60,000 nt of DNA from Tubiluchus corallicola. Lineage: Eukaryota > Priapulida > Priapulimorpha > Priapulimorphida > Tubiluchidae. The translations under genes and the position numbers were made by a program. The stretch is from NCBI GenBank assembly GCA_030141605.1, contig JAQGDQ010000219.1, positions 126,001-186,000 of the forward strand, in the 5' to 3' direction. The notes below the pieces were generated by a model. The model had not been told where the DNA came from, did no database searches, and saw only the letters and a program-made list of their open reading frames with translations. How positions within the stretch are numbered: the stretch's first letter is position 1; each line of letters starts with the position of its first letter. This document shows positions 38,701 to 50,700 of this stretch, in pieces.

Positions 38701-41700
38701 TTGATAATTACCATGTTGAAAAATCTATCAACCCTGCTATGATAATATTATTAAAAACTGAACTTATATTAGTGAACTTACCAGCGTACGCTTTGCTATG
38801 TTCAAATGAGTCGTTGCTATTATTTTTGTGCCACTTAGTCGACTAAGTTGAGTGGCTACTATGTTATGAACATTTTCAGATTACATAAGTTTTCTACAAT
38901 TTCTTCTGAACGTATTTTGGTCTGTCCAATAAACAAACTCGTCGAGCTTAGATTTATGACCTATGTTTCACTTGTAAAGCGAAGAATCACGTCTACCAAA
39001 AGCCAGTGTATTTCCTTAAGACAGCCATGCTAACACAGCTCGTTAGCTAAAAAATCTAAAAAAACTAGTCCTGAAAACTATACACAGCTTTTTAGTATAC
39101 ATGTAGTTGGTAATAACAGGATGTTTTGAATTTATGACAGAGTGAGTGAAGTTGGTTTTGGTGTGAGTTTTTGAATAAGGGCAAATTGCTTTCTTTCTGT
39201 AAAATTGTGTTATGAGGTAGTAAATATCTTTTTATTTATCATTGTTAGGCCAGTTTTAACAGGTTTGGTAAGGTGGGGCGTTTATTGGTGTTTGTTATCA
39301 GTGCCGAAGTAAATAGTCTTTGAAATACTCAAGGTTGCCTAAATCTGTGTAAAGGTTGTTGTTCGTATAGCCTTTTAGTTTTAAGTGTAAACTTCCTAAT
39401 AAACAAAAATGATTTAAGCTGGTTTAAGGAAGATTTTCATTACATATATGCTTATAAGTACTTGAATTACTTCTACTACTACTAATAATAATAGTAATCT
39501 ATTAATTTGATGTTCTATTTATGTGTATTTATTTATGTAATAATTAATGTAAAATAAATTGTAAGATAATTCCTTATTTGGCTTTTTTATTTTCAGAATC
39601 CTAATGTGCCGAGTCCGGGTTTGGCACCGATGGGTCCCAACGACGGTATGCCCGGTGGGCCCATGCCACCGGGTTTCTTCCCGGTAGGTATCTCCTTGAA
39701 ATAACATTCCCTTTAAAATTCAACCACTTAGTCATCGTTTAGACAAAACCTAGATAAACATTATCTTTGCTTTTATGCGTAAACCTATGCAGAGTTTTTG
39801 TTTAGTTGTGTTTTGGCGCAGACTTTGGAGTATGAGTGAATGTGTCGCAGTACTCACCGGTCCTACTAGTAAAGATTGTACCTGGACACGCAACGTATTT
39901 AAAGCAAATTTTCTTGATACTGTTGTGTTAGCTGATATACCCGCCGGCATGTTTGCTACAGCAGTCGGCCCGCTGTCAGTCATTCTGGCAGCACGGCGAG
40001 TAAAACGCGCTGGGGTATTGTGCTCCATGACAAACTACATGTTCAGTAGCTGCACCTGTGCATGAGTTACTGCTAAAGCTCTACTGGATCATGCCTGTAA
40101 AAATGAGAATAAGGCATATATATATAAAACCGAGACCAGATATAGTTTTCGTTCGGTTTCGTCCTGGCTTCTAGGTTTTACGCGTAACGCGAACTTAGAG
40201 AGCCACTTTAAAAAGATTCTTTTGATGGTAGGCTTGTTTCTTGATTTTTTTCGGGGATCCCAGAAATGCTTATCGTTTGACAGTATTATTACCAACATTT
40301 TTTTATTATTAACTGGGAGATGCTTATTAATGAAATGCTGGTGTAGCTAAATTAATTATTGAACAGTTGCCATACTTCCGTGATAAAAATCTATTGAAAT
40401 AAAATGACCAAAAAATACTGTATTTGTGATTATGAACAAGATTTATGTCTATAGTCTGAAGTACTTGCACTTGTCACTAAAAAGTTATAGTCAGTTTAAT
40501 TATAATATTATTATCCTATATAAATTTGTTTGTATGCTGTAAAACTGTTTTGCAAATACATGTGGTATCTCCTCTAAGTCTTTTAACCAAATTCCTTTTG
40601 CTACTGCTAGCCTGCTACTATTTTATGTACTAATGAGCTACTATATATAATTTTACTGTTCACATTTTGTGTGTAGTCACTGTAGTGTATTCATTTGAAA
40701 TTTTCTGTTGAGTTACTTGCCTACAGTTCTTTCAAAGTTGTGCCAGGTTGATAAAATTAAGTTGATAATTAAGAACATTAAGTAATTGACGCTGTTCTGG
40801 TGCATAAAGCGATTACACATCTGATGATTTTTGATTGGTTGTAATGAAATTAAAAATGTGCCTTGTTTAAATTACATTTTTGGATTAAGTGAGATTTGCT
40901 GTGAGTCTTGTAACAAAAGCCTTTTAAATTATCTGCGGTGTTTCCCATTTGTTATGTTGTTGTTAGTGCTAATGCTTCTTGTCTGCTCGTGCATTGTTAT
41001 GCACTTAACTGTTAACTACTCTCTCAGACAGTAAAACCATCATGAACTTGACTGTAAAGCAAGTGGGTGCAAAAACTTAAAATTCCTCTGGTTTTTCAAA
41101 CAAAACTCAAGGGCTAAAGTAGCCAGATATTAGTGGCTGAAATCCTAATTTCAAGTATTTGAATTATGCTGTTGACTGCTTATGAAAAGTGTGGGAGTAT
41201 TTAGCAAACCAGTGTTGTCGTTTCCTGGACTGTGACGTTGACTATTATGTTGTTGACTATGTGTTGCTATATGATTTACAGAATCCTCACATGCGTCCGT
41301 CTCCACCGAATGTACAACCGGGATCGTCACAGCCGTCCCCCCACCCACAACCCCCACCCCCACACTGCGTCATGCCACAGAACCAGGTAAGTACCGTGCA
41401 TGTGCATGCTGCCTACCCCCGGCCTATGGTGAATGGAATGTTCTGTGGAACTTTTATTATGATAGTTCTCTTCCTGGGTCTTCCAAGATTCTGTGGCAAT
41501 TAGATGGAATCTGCCGTACCTGCACATCGTACTGCACATAGTTATTCACTGTTAACGTACCTTTTTAATTACTTATCCATTTTAGCCATTTCAGTCACAA
41601 AAATACTCCTGTGCCATAGTTTATTGCAAGTTCAGTAGTGATTTCCCATTACTCCATCTCATGTAAACAAGCGGATCAAAATATTAAAATAAACACTTTT

Positions 41701-44700
41701 TAAATGACTGTTGTACAAATTAATAATGTCTACTTTTTGTGATGAATGACTTTCTTGTAATTTGAGGAATGTCTCCAAATTCACTACTTACTTAAACAGT
41801 AATCACACTAGAAAAGCATGTCTTCGTCTTCGATAAGTGATTAGTAACTGCACTTAAATAGATGTAATGTTTGCATCCATCAGAAAAAAAGTGGGTTAAT
41901 TGAGTATTACAAAACTTTTTCCTTGTCTTTTCCTCTCTGAACCTTGTAACTACAGAGCTGCAGAGGATTTTGTTGCCTCTTGCATGGGTTTTTCCTAGTT
42001 CTCCTAGTATCCTTTGATGTATCTACTTTTTTATTGCGGAATTTTTATTTATTTTACCACGTCCTTTTATAAGTCGTGCAATTATTCCACATTAGTCCTT
42101 AATAAGTATTGAGTGTCTGTTGTTCAAGATGTTTTTCAACTACACCCGAGTGTTGTGAGAACACTCCTTTACCGAAAGTTGGACTTTACAAACATCTTAC
42201 ATATTAATGTTTGTAATTAAGACGCGTTGATTGCAGTAATTAACACACCCATATGGCAAGCCTCACATCTAACAAATGTATGAAGCTGTATTAATTCTAT
42301 GAAAATTATTCATTGTCCATTGAAATGCATACCTAGCTCCTTGTATAACGAAAACGATGGGAGTATTAGGTCAATTGAATTCATTTAAAAGTTTAACAGA
42401 ACAGCACACATTTAGCTGAAAATTTTGAAATTAAAGCCTATTTGGTATAAAAATAGGTGAAATTTACCACCTTTCCTTTTCAGGACACAGTTATGCCTAT
42501 ATTTTCTCCTTTTTCCTGCCACTCTTCCTTTTGCATTAACTTGTTGTGGTGTTGGTCTGTCCTATATGAATCTATTTTTTTGGTTTTCTTTGAGGTTCTA
42601 ATAATTACAGTTTGAATATTGCATATGCCACTGTTATGTATGAGTGCGTATATGCAAAGGAATGTGGCTGCTTCTTGGCAGCATGTTTTACGTCTAAAAT
42701 ATTGAACTCTGGATAGAAAACAATAATTTTTCCAGTTCGTATTTCAGTTCACATCTATGCTTGTGATTATACTTTAGCTTGTGTATGCTATTTATTCTTT
42801 TTTGAACAGCATTTTGCTCTTAATCAGCGATGCCATTATTTTCAATTTTCCTATTTATGAAAAAGTAGCATTTTCACCTTTCAGAAGTATGGTTTCAAAT
42901 TATCTGTTTGAAAAAGTTGAAGCTTCAAGTTATGTTGTCTGTTTATATCTTGAAAGAAAATGCCTGATATATTCTTTAGACAATTAATTAATACTGCAAA
43001 TAAGTGAAAATGAGTACAACTATGTTTCTTTTTCTAAGTAATTTTATTTAATCGTAGGACTTTTCATACTGACTTGCAATGTTTCTGCTGTAATACATTC
43101 ACTTCTAGTTGTGACTCTATTAATTTTATTTATTTTTTTGTCTTTGTTGCAGCCCTTTATGTCACCTAGGTATCCAGGAGGACCAAGGGGCCCTGTCCGA
43201 ATGCCGGGACAACAAGAATTTAGTGTAAATTCTGTAAGTGTCATACAGCTTCTTTAAATTATGTTGTTTTTTGCATACATACTGAGAATGTAAAACAAGT
43301 GTGAAAACACTGTTAGTATTAACATAACAGCTACATTGAACGTTGTGTAATAAACAAGAACACTTCAGTGGCAAGAAAAATCTAGGTGGTCACGTGTGCT
43401 TGGCGTCCAATTTTGTAGATTTGCTAGCGTGTCTTAAAACCAGAGATTTGTGAAAAATTGTTAATGTAAACTATATTACATTTTTTTTGCTAATAGATTC
43501 ATTAAAGTACATCAGTTTTTACCTATATTGCCACAAACACTATGCTGAATTTTATGTTTACTTTTTTATTTTTCTTACTAAAAGTGTCACTTTTTGCATT
43601 TCTATGAAGTGTTTTTTGCATTGTTACTTTAATGATGCATTTTTTTTTTGTTTAAAGAGAAAATACAATGACCTTTTTGTCATTGTTCTGTTTTCATAAT
43701 TGCTGTAAGTGTCAGATTTGTTACTATTTATTTCAAATGCAAAGTTTTTAAAATAATCTTCGTATTTTTAGCCGCCAGGTGGTGTACCACAGCCGATGAT
43801 GCCAAACAGCATGGACCCACGACAAAGTAAAATTCTTATAATTGATTTGTTGTTACATTTTGCTCTGTTTAGCATGCTCTGTTTTCATGACATTTGCGTT
43901 GCTGTTTTATTCCTGCAATAAATTAAAAAGATCTGTAGTCGTCACTATTGTTTTTCAGATTGTCCCTGTGTATTAAATGTAACTGAAGAAGTTTTTTGTT
44001 TTTTTGTGCTGTCTATGTAGCCTAAAGATTCCCATCAGACAGATTTGCAAACAAACTACTTTGTGTGACTATTTAGTTACTTAATGGGTATCACACTTGA
44101 GCAGTGGTGAGAAGCCCACAAAAGTGCTAGTAGTGCTCGCTTGGATAATGTTAAAAGGATAGGAATATTTGGACAATAAGACATATTTTGGTGTTGGTTT
44201 AAGAAGATTTTTTACTAAATTTCTCTGAATATTCTTAACCAGATTTGTTCTCCCAGGCTCACTTTTAGCATTCGTGGTTAAAACCCTTCTTTCTGGGCTT
44301 TTTAGTGCATTCAAATACTTTGTAAAATCCAAACAAAATTTTACTTATATAAATGGTGCCAATATCATGTTAATGTTTGCAGCTATTTCAGGTATGAATC
44401 ACATGTCTCGGATGAGCCATTCGAGGCCTATGGGGCCTGGCCCAGGAATGAATCCCGGCAACTATGGTGGCATGCGACAAATGGGTCCTGGTGTAATGCC
44501 TCCTATGTCTATGTAAGTAGCAGGTTACTAGGGGAAATTTTACTTTTTTAATGGACGTAGCTTTAAACACAGCCTCATTGAGCACAACTAATAAGCTAAC
44601 AATTTCTCAAGAAGCATTAAGGCTTGTAAAAAATTTAAAAGCATTAAGGCCTGTAAAAAAAATTTTAGTAAAAAATCAACCTTTGTAGATTTGTGTAGTT

Positions 44701-47700
44701 ACATTGGTAAGAATTATCAAAATATCTATAACATATACTTGTGATATTTTTGTCTTATATTCATGAAGCTGTTTTCTTATTAAAAGGTAAACAAGAGTGT
44801 ACTTAGTGTTTAAAGAAATATTTACGGATTAGTTGTGTTTAAGAAAATAGCCAGAATTAATTCTCTTAAAACATTAACTTACCAAAATGTTGTTTACTGT
44901 TTTATGAAGATATGAATATGAGCTCAACTGACTAACAAAGACTTAAGATTGCTTCAGGCATTTTTATGTAGAAGCAGTAGTGATACTGTTAGACGAGATT
45001 TATCGTAATCTTATTAAATAGTTTTTCCTGTTATTTCTTTTTTCAATGAAACATCAACAAAGCCTGAACACGAATATAAGTTGGTGCCAAAACAAAAAAG
45101 CTCAACTAAAAAGTATTCTTGCTGTGTTATTCTTGTCAATATGACACACCTTTGAAATTATTGAAACTGAAGTAATGCCGATTGCCTAGAGGCTATGTAG
45201 GACATTCAAATATATTTTCAAATTTTATTTATCTGGATCGCAGAAGCGTTCAGGAGGTAGGGTATAGGAGGTAACTGCCCCTTGGAGTTGTATTCAGAAT
45301 CAGAGCAGATTAATTCAATGCATGCATTGTGTGCATTTGTGCGCAGTAAAATTTGTGTGCATTTACATATTTCAAACAAGTCTGTGTCCACAGAAGTGTC
45401 GGCAGCCAGAGACAGGAGTCAGTCCTGGTCGGAGTTACAGCCTCCTACAGTTGTAGGCTAGAGCTGGAAAAGGTCATTTTCAGTATTATTAGCCACGATT
45501 GGGTATGAACCAGTCTGGATTGAATCCACTCTAGATCTAAGATCTGAACTCCTGTACCAATTATATTGTTTGTATGGCTCTGTCGGTATGAACATTATTT
45601 AATTGATCACTGGTTTAATATTCTTATGTCAAACAAAAGAAATGTGTAAAAATGTTTAGATTGAAAAAAATTGTTTTTAATTTTGGGTGTCGTTGACTGA
45701 GATAAATTTAAGATTTAATACCGAACTACTTGGTTACTTAAATGAAGAAAATTTCTCTGTTACTGTGTCAACTTTCGTTAAGAACTTGAGACACTTAATA
45801 ATACTAATTACATCCTGGATAACGTAGTAGTACATTTGCCATCATTCTTGTGCTACAGTAATACATTTGTTTGGCACATTTATGAAATACAGCAAAAAAA
45901 TACTACATTTTTACAGGTCAGGTCCAGGTGGTCCGCCAGGACCGGGCGGTCCTCGAGGGTGGGCACCAAACACATCACAAGTGAGTTGGTTAATGCGTTT
46001 TTCACTTATTGCTGTTGAAAATGCTTGCATGTGTTTTTTGTCCGTATGTGACAGACCTTACATATGCGTTGTTATGAGTTTGTGCATTCATATTACATTT
46101 TTGTCACTTTCCCTTATCAAATCCTCATCAAGTAGCATTCGGTTTGATCTGCTTGATTTGTTAATTTTACTGCATAGTTATCTTTATTTTAAAGTGAAAT
46201 CAAGAACTTTTTTGTAAGATGCTTAAAAACAAAAACTAACAAAATGGCAGCACAAAATAATTGCAATTTGTAACTTCTTATTTAGAACAGGAATCCAGAA
46301 TCTCAAATGTGAGCTTCTAAATTTCTGCAGAGCTGAAGAATGTGATATGATTTTCTACTATTATTGCCCAGTTTGTCTGTGCTCATAAGGATATATATTT
46401 TTTGTATGGCAGTAAGTTACTTGAATAAAATTAATAATGCAAGTAGATTTCAGATGCTGTGACTCAGCCGCATGGTTGCATTATTTTTCTGTTTTACTTT
46501 TCAGGGTTACTCATCGTCGTCACCAGGAAATTATTCTGTAAGTATACATAGTGCAGTAATCATTAAAGTGTTAGATGTGTCTTTTTACATTTTCCCACTT
46601 GGCTTAATATATTTCTCTCTAGAAATTGTCTTTGTGATCGATTAGTGAGAAATTACTGAGCTTCTTGGAACTTCTTGATTCTTTATGGATGTTGCAATTA
46701 ATCTTGTGACCAGGTTGATTTTTTTCATTCAGTTTCTCTTTCAGTGTTCCATTAGTCAGTGTTTGTAGAATTTGGTAACTCATATACAGAAGCGTCAAAA
46801 ACAAAGAATCATGTTTTTTTGTGAGATTTGATTTTAATACGTGAAAGAGGGAGAGCTAGAGTGGTCCTTGAATTTGGCCCCAAATTCAAAAACCGTACCT
46901 TTATTTTTAAACTCAAACAGAAGGCGAATATTATTATTGCTGCTTTTTACATCGTTGCATTGTGTACAAATGGAAAAAACAACAACAAATGATTAAAATA
47001 TATGCATGATTATTACAACACAAAGTTTACTTGGTATTTATAATGAACAAATGACAATGATGTTTTATTAGTAATTACATTAGTGTATCAAGAAAAAGAG
47101 AAGGCTCACTACTTCCTTACGACTGTGAGCAGCCTAGATACATTTTAGTAATACATATTAGTATGTGATACGATGTAATATGTATAGACTAGAAATCACG
47201 TATTTAAACAAAAAATGTTCTGCGACAGTACTCATTAAAACATTGCATACCTTTTGAATTGAGGCTATATATTATCTGCAGTAAAAAATTTTGGAAGTAA
47301 CATGTATTGGGCTAGAAATACTTTGTTAACTCAATCCTAAGTTAGCTCAGATAGCACAGGAGATATAGTGGCTAACAGGGAAGCCTAACTAAAATGAATA
47401 GCTAAGAGTAGTTTGTTCAGAGGTAATTGGGTGAAATGTCAGGTAATAGGGCTCAAATGTTACTCGTTCATAGAAAACGGTCAAGCGTTATGAGTGTAGA
47501 ACAGCCTGTTTGCAGGGATGGACCCAGGCAACCAATGCTGTTAGAAAATAATCACACCATGCCTCGAGAATACTAGCCCATTTCTCGACAAGAAGGTTCT
47601 CCTTTTTTTTAAAGCACTAGACTACTTGGATAAAAGGACAGTGACAGTATCAATACTAATAACACTAAAAATATTTAATTTTATCAGACAATTTCATACG

Positions 47701-50700
47701 TACATTATTGTCTCCCATACAAACAGAGCATTGGCAGGTGATGTAGTGGAGATCTTACTGCTTCTTTCCCTTCTTCCATCCATGCATTTAACCAAATGTT
47801 TTGTATTCTGTAAGACCTAAGTCAAACATTAGTAGTTGCCCCTTATATCGAGGCTTGCAGACTTGCAGTGCACTAAACTGTATTCATATTTCTTAAGATT
47901 TGTTTGAAATTGTATTTACATATATACTTTTTTCCAGGGTCCTCAAGGCCCACCAGGTACACCTATTATGCCCAGTCCACAAGGTGAGTTATAGCCAAAG
48001 TTTGTCATCTTAGAGATATCTTAATCATGCAGGTATGAGTTAACTGAGTGGTACCAGTTGTTGATGTAGTGTAATCATAACTGTGCAGTTTGCATAATTT
48101 TGGCATAAAGTCTTCACACTTTATGTTGCCTTTGTTTTTCTTGATTTTAGCCTTTTAGTTTTGTGTTTTTGTTAAAACTGTGTTCTAGCTGTCTCCTGGA
48201 AATTGACTAGGATAATTTGTCATTCTTTCTAAGCTGCTTGTTAGCATTAGTAATTTGTGTTAAATCTGGAGTCTGTGTTAAATTGGTAAACTGGCGCTGC
48301 ATTGAGAAAATGTTGAGTGTGCATATTATAACTAATTAAAAAAGCTATTTAATTAAACAATTTAATATTCCTAGAATCGCATCCTTCCCTTACCTTGTTG
48401 AAATGAGAAACTTGCAATATTATTGAAAGTGAATCAGCCTACGCAATCTTGCTAAGCTTTTTGCTAAACTATGTAGTTGAGTGAAAAAATTCGTAGGCAA
48501 TTTCTGATTTAAATATAGCCTGTGCTACAGTTATCCTTTCTGAATATAACTTGCCTTGATTATATTTGAGTGTCTCAGTGATTTTGTTAATGCCCCACAG
48601 GGTCCACAGGTCCGTATTCACCGGCCAGTACGAAAATGCCGACACCAACAATACTGAATAGAAGAGGTGATTATTTGCGTAGGATGCAGTTCGCTGTGCA
48701 GCGTGGCATTTTGCTAACTCGCATGCTTTTACACGCTTTATTTGAACATAAATTCTTATTCATTGCACAGATCTCTAGATTACAACTAAATTAGAAATAA
48801 AAATTAAAAAATTTTAAACTGATCAGTTAATTACTACATTTAAAAGTTGTTACAAATTGATAAGATATATTTTTTTCACAAACATAGTATAGTAACCTAT
48901 GCAGATTTTTTCATAATATTTAAAATTACTTAAGCTTCCAATAATAACCCTATAGAGGACTTGTTAGTTTGGTGTATAAAGTGTCTTATCCAAAATTAAA
49001 GTTGTTAATTATATGTTGACTAGAAAATTGGTTCGTTTTATGGTCATTAAGCAGAGAGTTTTCTTGGGCCTCTGCGAAGGCATGCGAGTTGCGATTTATT
49101 TTCAACAACTTTTCTTTCTGTGCTCGTACTCGAATCACATGATGTGCCTGTTTTAATCCACTAATGTTTCCAATTATCTTCTTGCTAACAATTTATTTGC
49201 AATGCGGCAAGCTGCAACATGTTTTGGTGCCGAAGCAGTTGTAGTGAATAGAAAGACTAAATTAGAGATGCTAGGCAATTAGACATAGCGATTAACAATA
49301 TCTGACTAATGCTTTTTAGTTAGAATCTCTGTGTGACTGTGATGTTGACATTATTAATTTTAAACTATTGAAGGAATTTGGTTCTTTGAAATTCAGTACG
49401 TGTGTTTTAATTTGGTTTTATGTACAAGATAGTACACTGAGATTTTAGAACAATTTGTTTGCATTGATAATGTCTGAGAGATTTATAATTGTTTAGTTAT
49501 AATGTGTGTTGTGTCATGTGTTATTGACTCTTGCTTAATATTTTTACAGATTCAACAAATTCAGGAGATAATGTTTATGCTATGATGAATCCTGTACCTG
49601 GTGGCAATAGACCTGGGGTACGAATTTTTTTGTTATCATTAATTTCTTCTTGTTTGGTAATGCACCAAATATAATGCACCAGTATTATACTGTAAAATGT
49701 TGTTTGTTATAATCTGCTTCAAATCGTGACTGTTTTGAGCTTTTTTTAAGTCTTCAATACCAAAAATTACTTAGTCTTAACATTTATCATGTTTGCTTGT
49801 GGCTTTCAATGTGCTAGGCCAAAAGCACTTGCCATTATATCACATGAGCTGTTTTAGTGCAGACATTTGAAAAGTGAAATATATATGAGCATTTCTTCTT
49901 ATGTGAAATAAGGCAATGACAGCACTCAAAAAACGTTTGAAACTAAAATACTAGAAATACAGTATATCAGTAAATGTGATTTTATTTACTCTTGTTTGTG
50001 CAAGCTTTTGTACAGTGGAATATTGCTATTGATCTAAATGTATTTCTATGGACATGTCTTCATACAAACTGATTTTAAGGCACTGCCAACAAACTGGGGT
50101 ATTTCAAAAAGGTGGGCACCTGAAATTCAGTATGAAAATGAGCTTTGACATGGTTTATTCCGGTCTATGTATTCATATTTGTATGATTCGTGCAGTGATT
50201 TCCATATAAATTTTTGGCATAGAAAATACTTTTAAAGGTAAAAATTAGAAATGAACACAAAAACAAACTGAAGTCAAAAATGTGGACCTGCAGAGGTTTA
50301 ATAGTCTTACTTTGGTATTTCCATTTTGGGTTTGAAATAATTTCGTTTTTGCCTTTCTTACTTTTGAAGTAGGCTATGCAAAATCTGTGGATTGTATGCA
50401 TTTTTGACATGCTCATGCAGTTTTTATATACAGACTACTTTACACATTAAATTGCAGGCTAATTCGTGGTGTGAAAGTTTATCGCAGGCTCTCCTGCTGT
50501 CATGTGCCTATTGTTTCGTGCTTTAGACGTGTTACCGTTAAGTTTCATTGAGGGTTATGGATTAACTCTGTTGTGTTCTTTGTTTTCTAACTGGTTTTGT
50601 AGAAAATGCTATATGCAGAAAATCTGGGGCAAAATATTCAACATTTGGCCATTAAATTTTAACAAATTTGCTGTCTATTTTTTTAGTTTCCAATGTCTAG

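Larger units (their letters stand above)
23417..39596 (+). other. SSBP intron 5 (16.2 kb), repeat-rich
   Basis: The longest intron follows the LisH-coding exons. It contains an inverted repeat (24151-24194), a LINE reverse-transcriptase relic (28881-29570), two tRNA-like modules (33341-33430, 34650-34745), a satellite array (35386-36236) and an (ATA)n tract (37167-37190). No host exon is recognised. Position and size make it a candidate host for enhancers, which is inference only. Confidence 0.8.

Noticed and set aside
39750-40065. Open frames of >90 codons on both strands in SSBP intron 6, GC-richer than neighbours
   Set aside because: No recognisable domain and no paired splice sites in a frame matching exons 6 and 7. 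Being open on both strands is typical of composition-driven chance.
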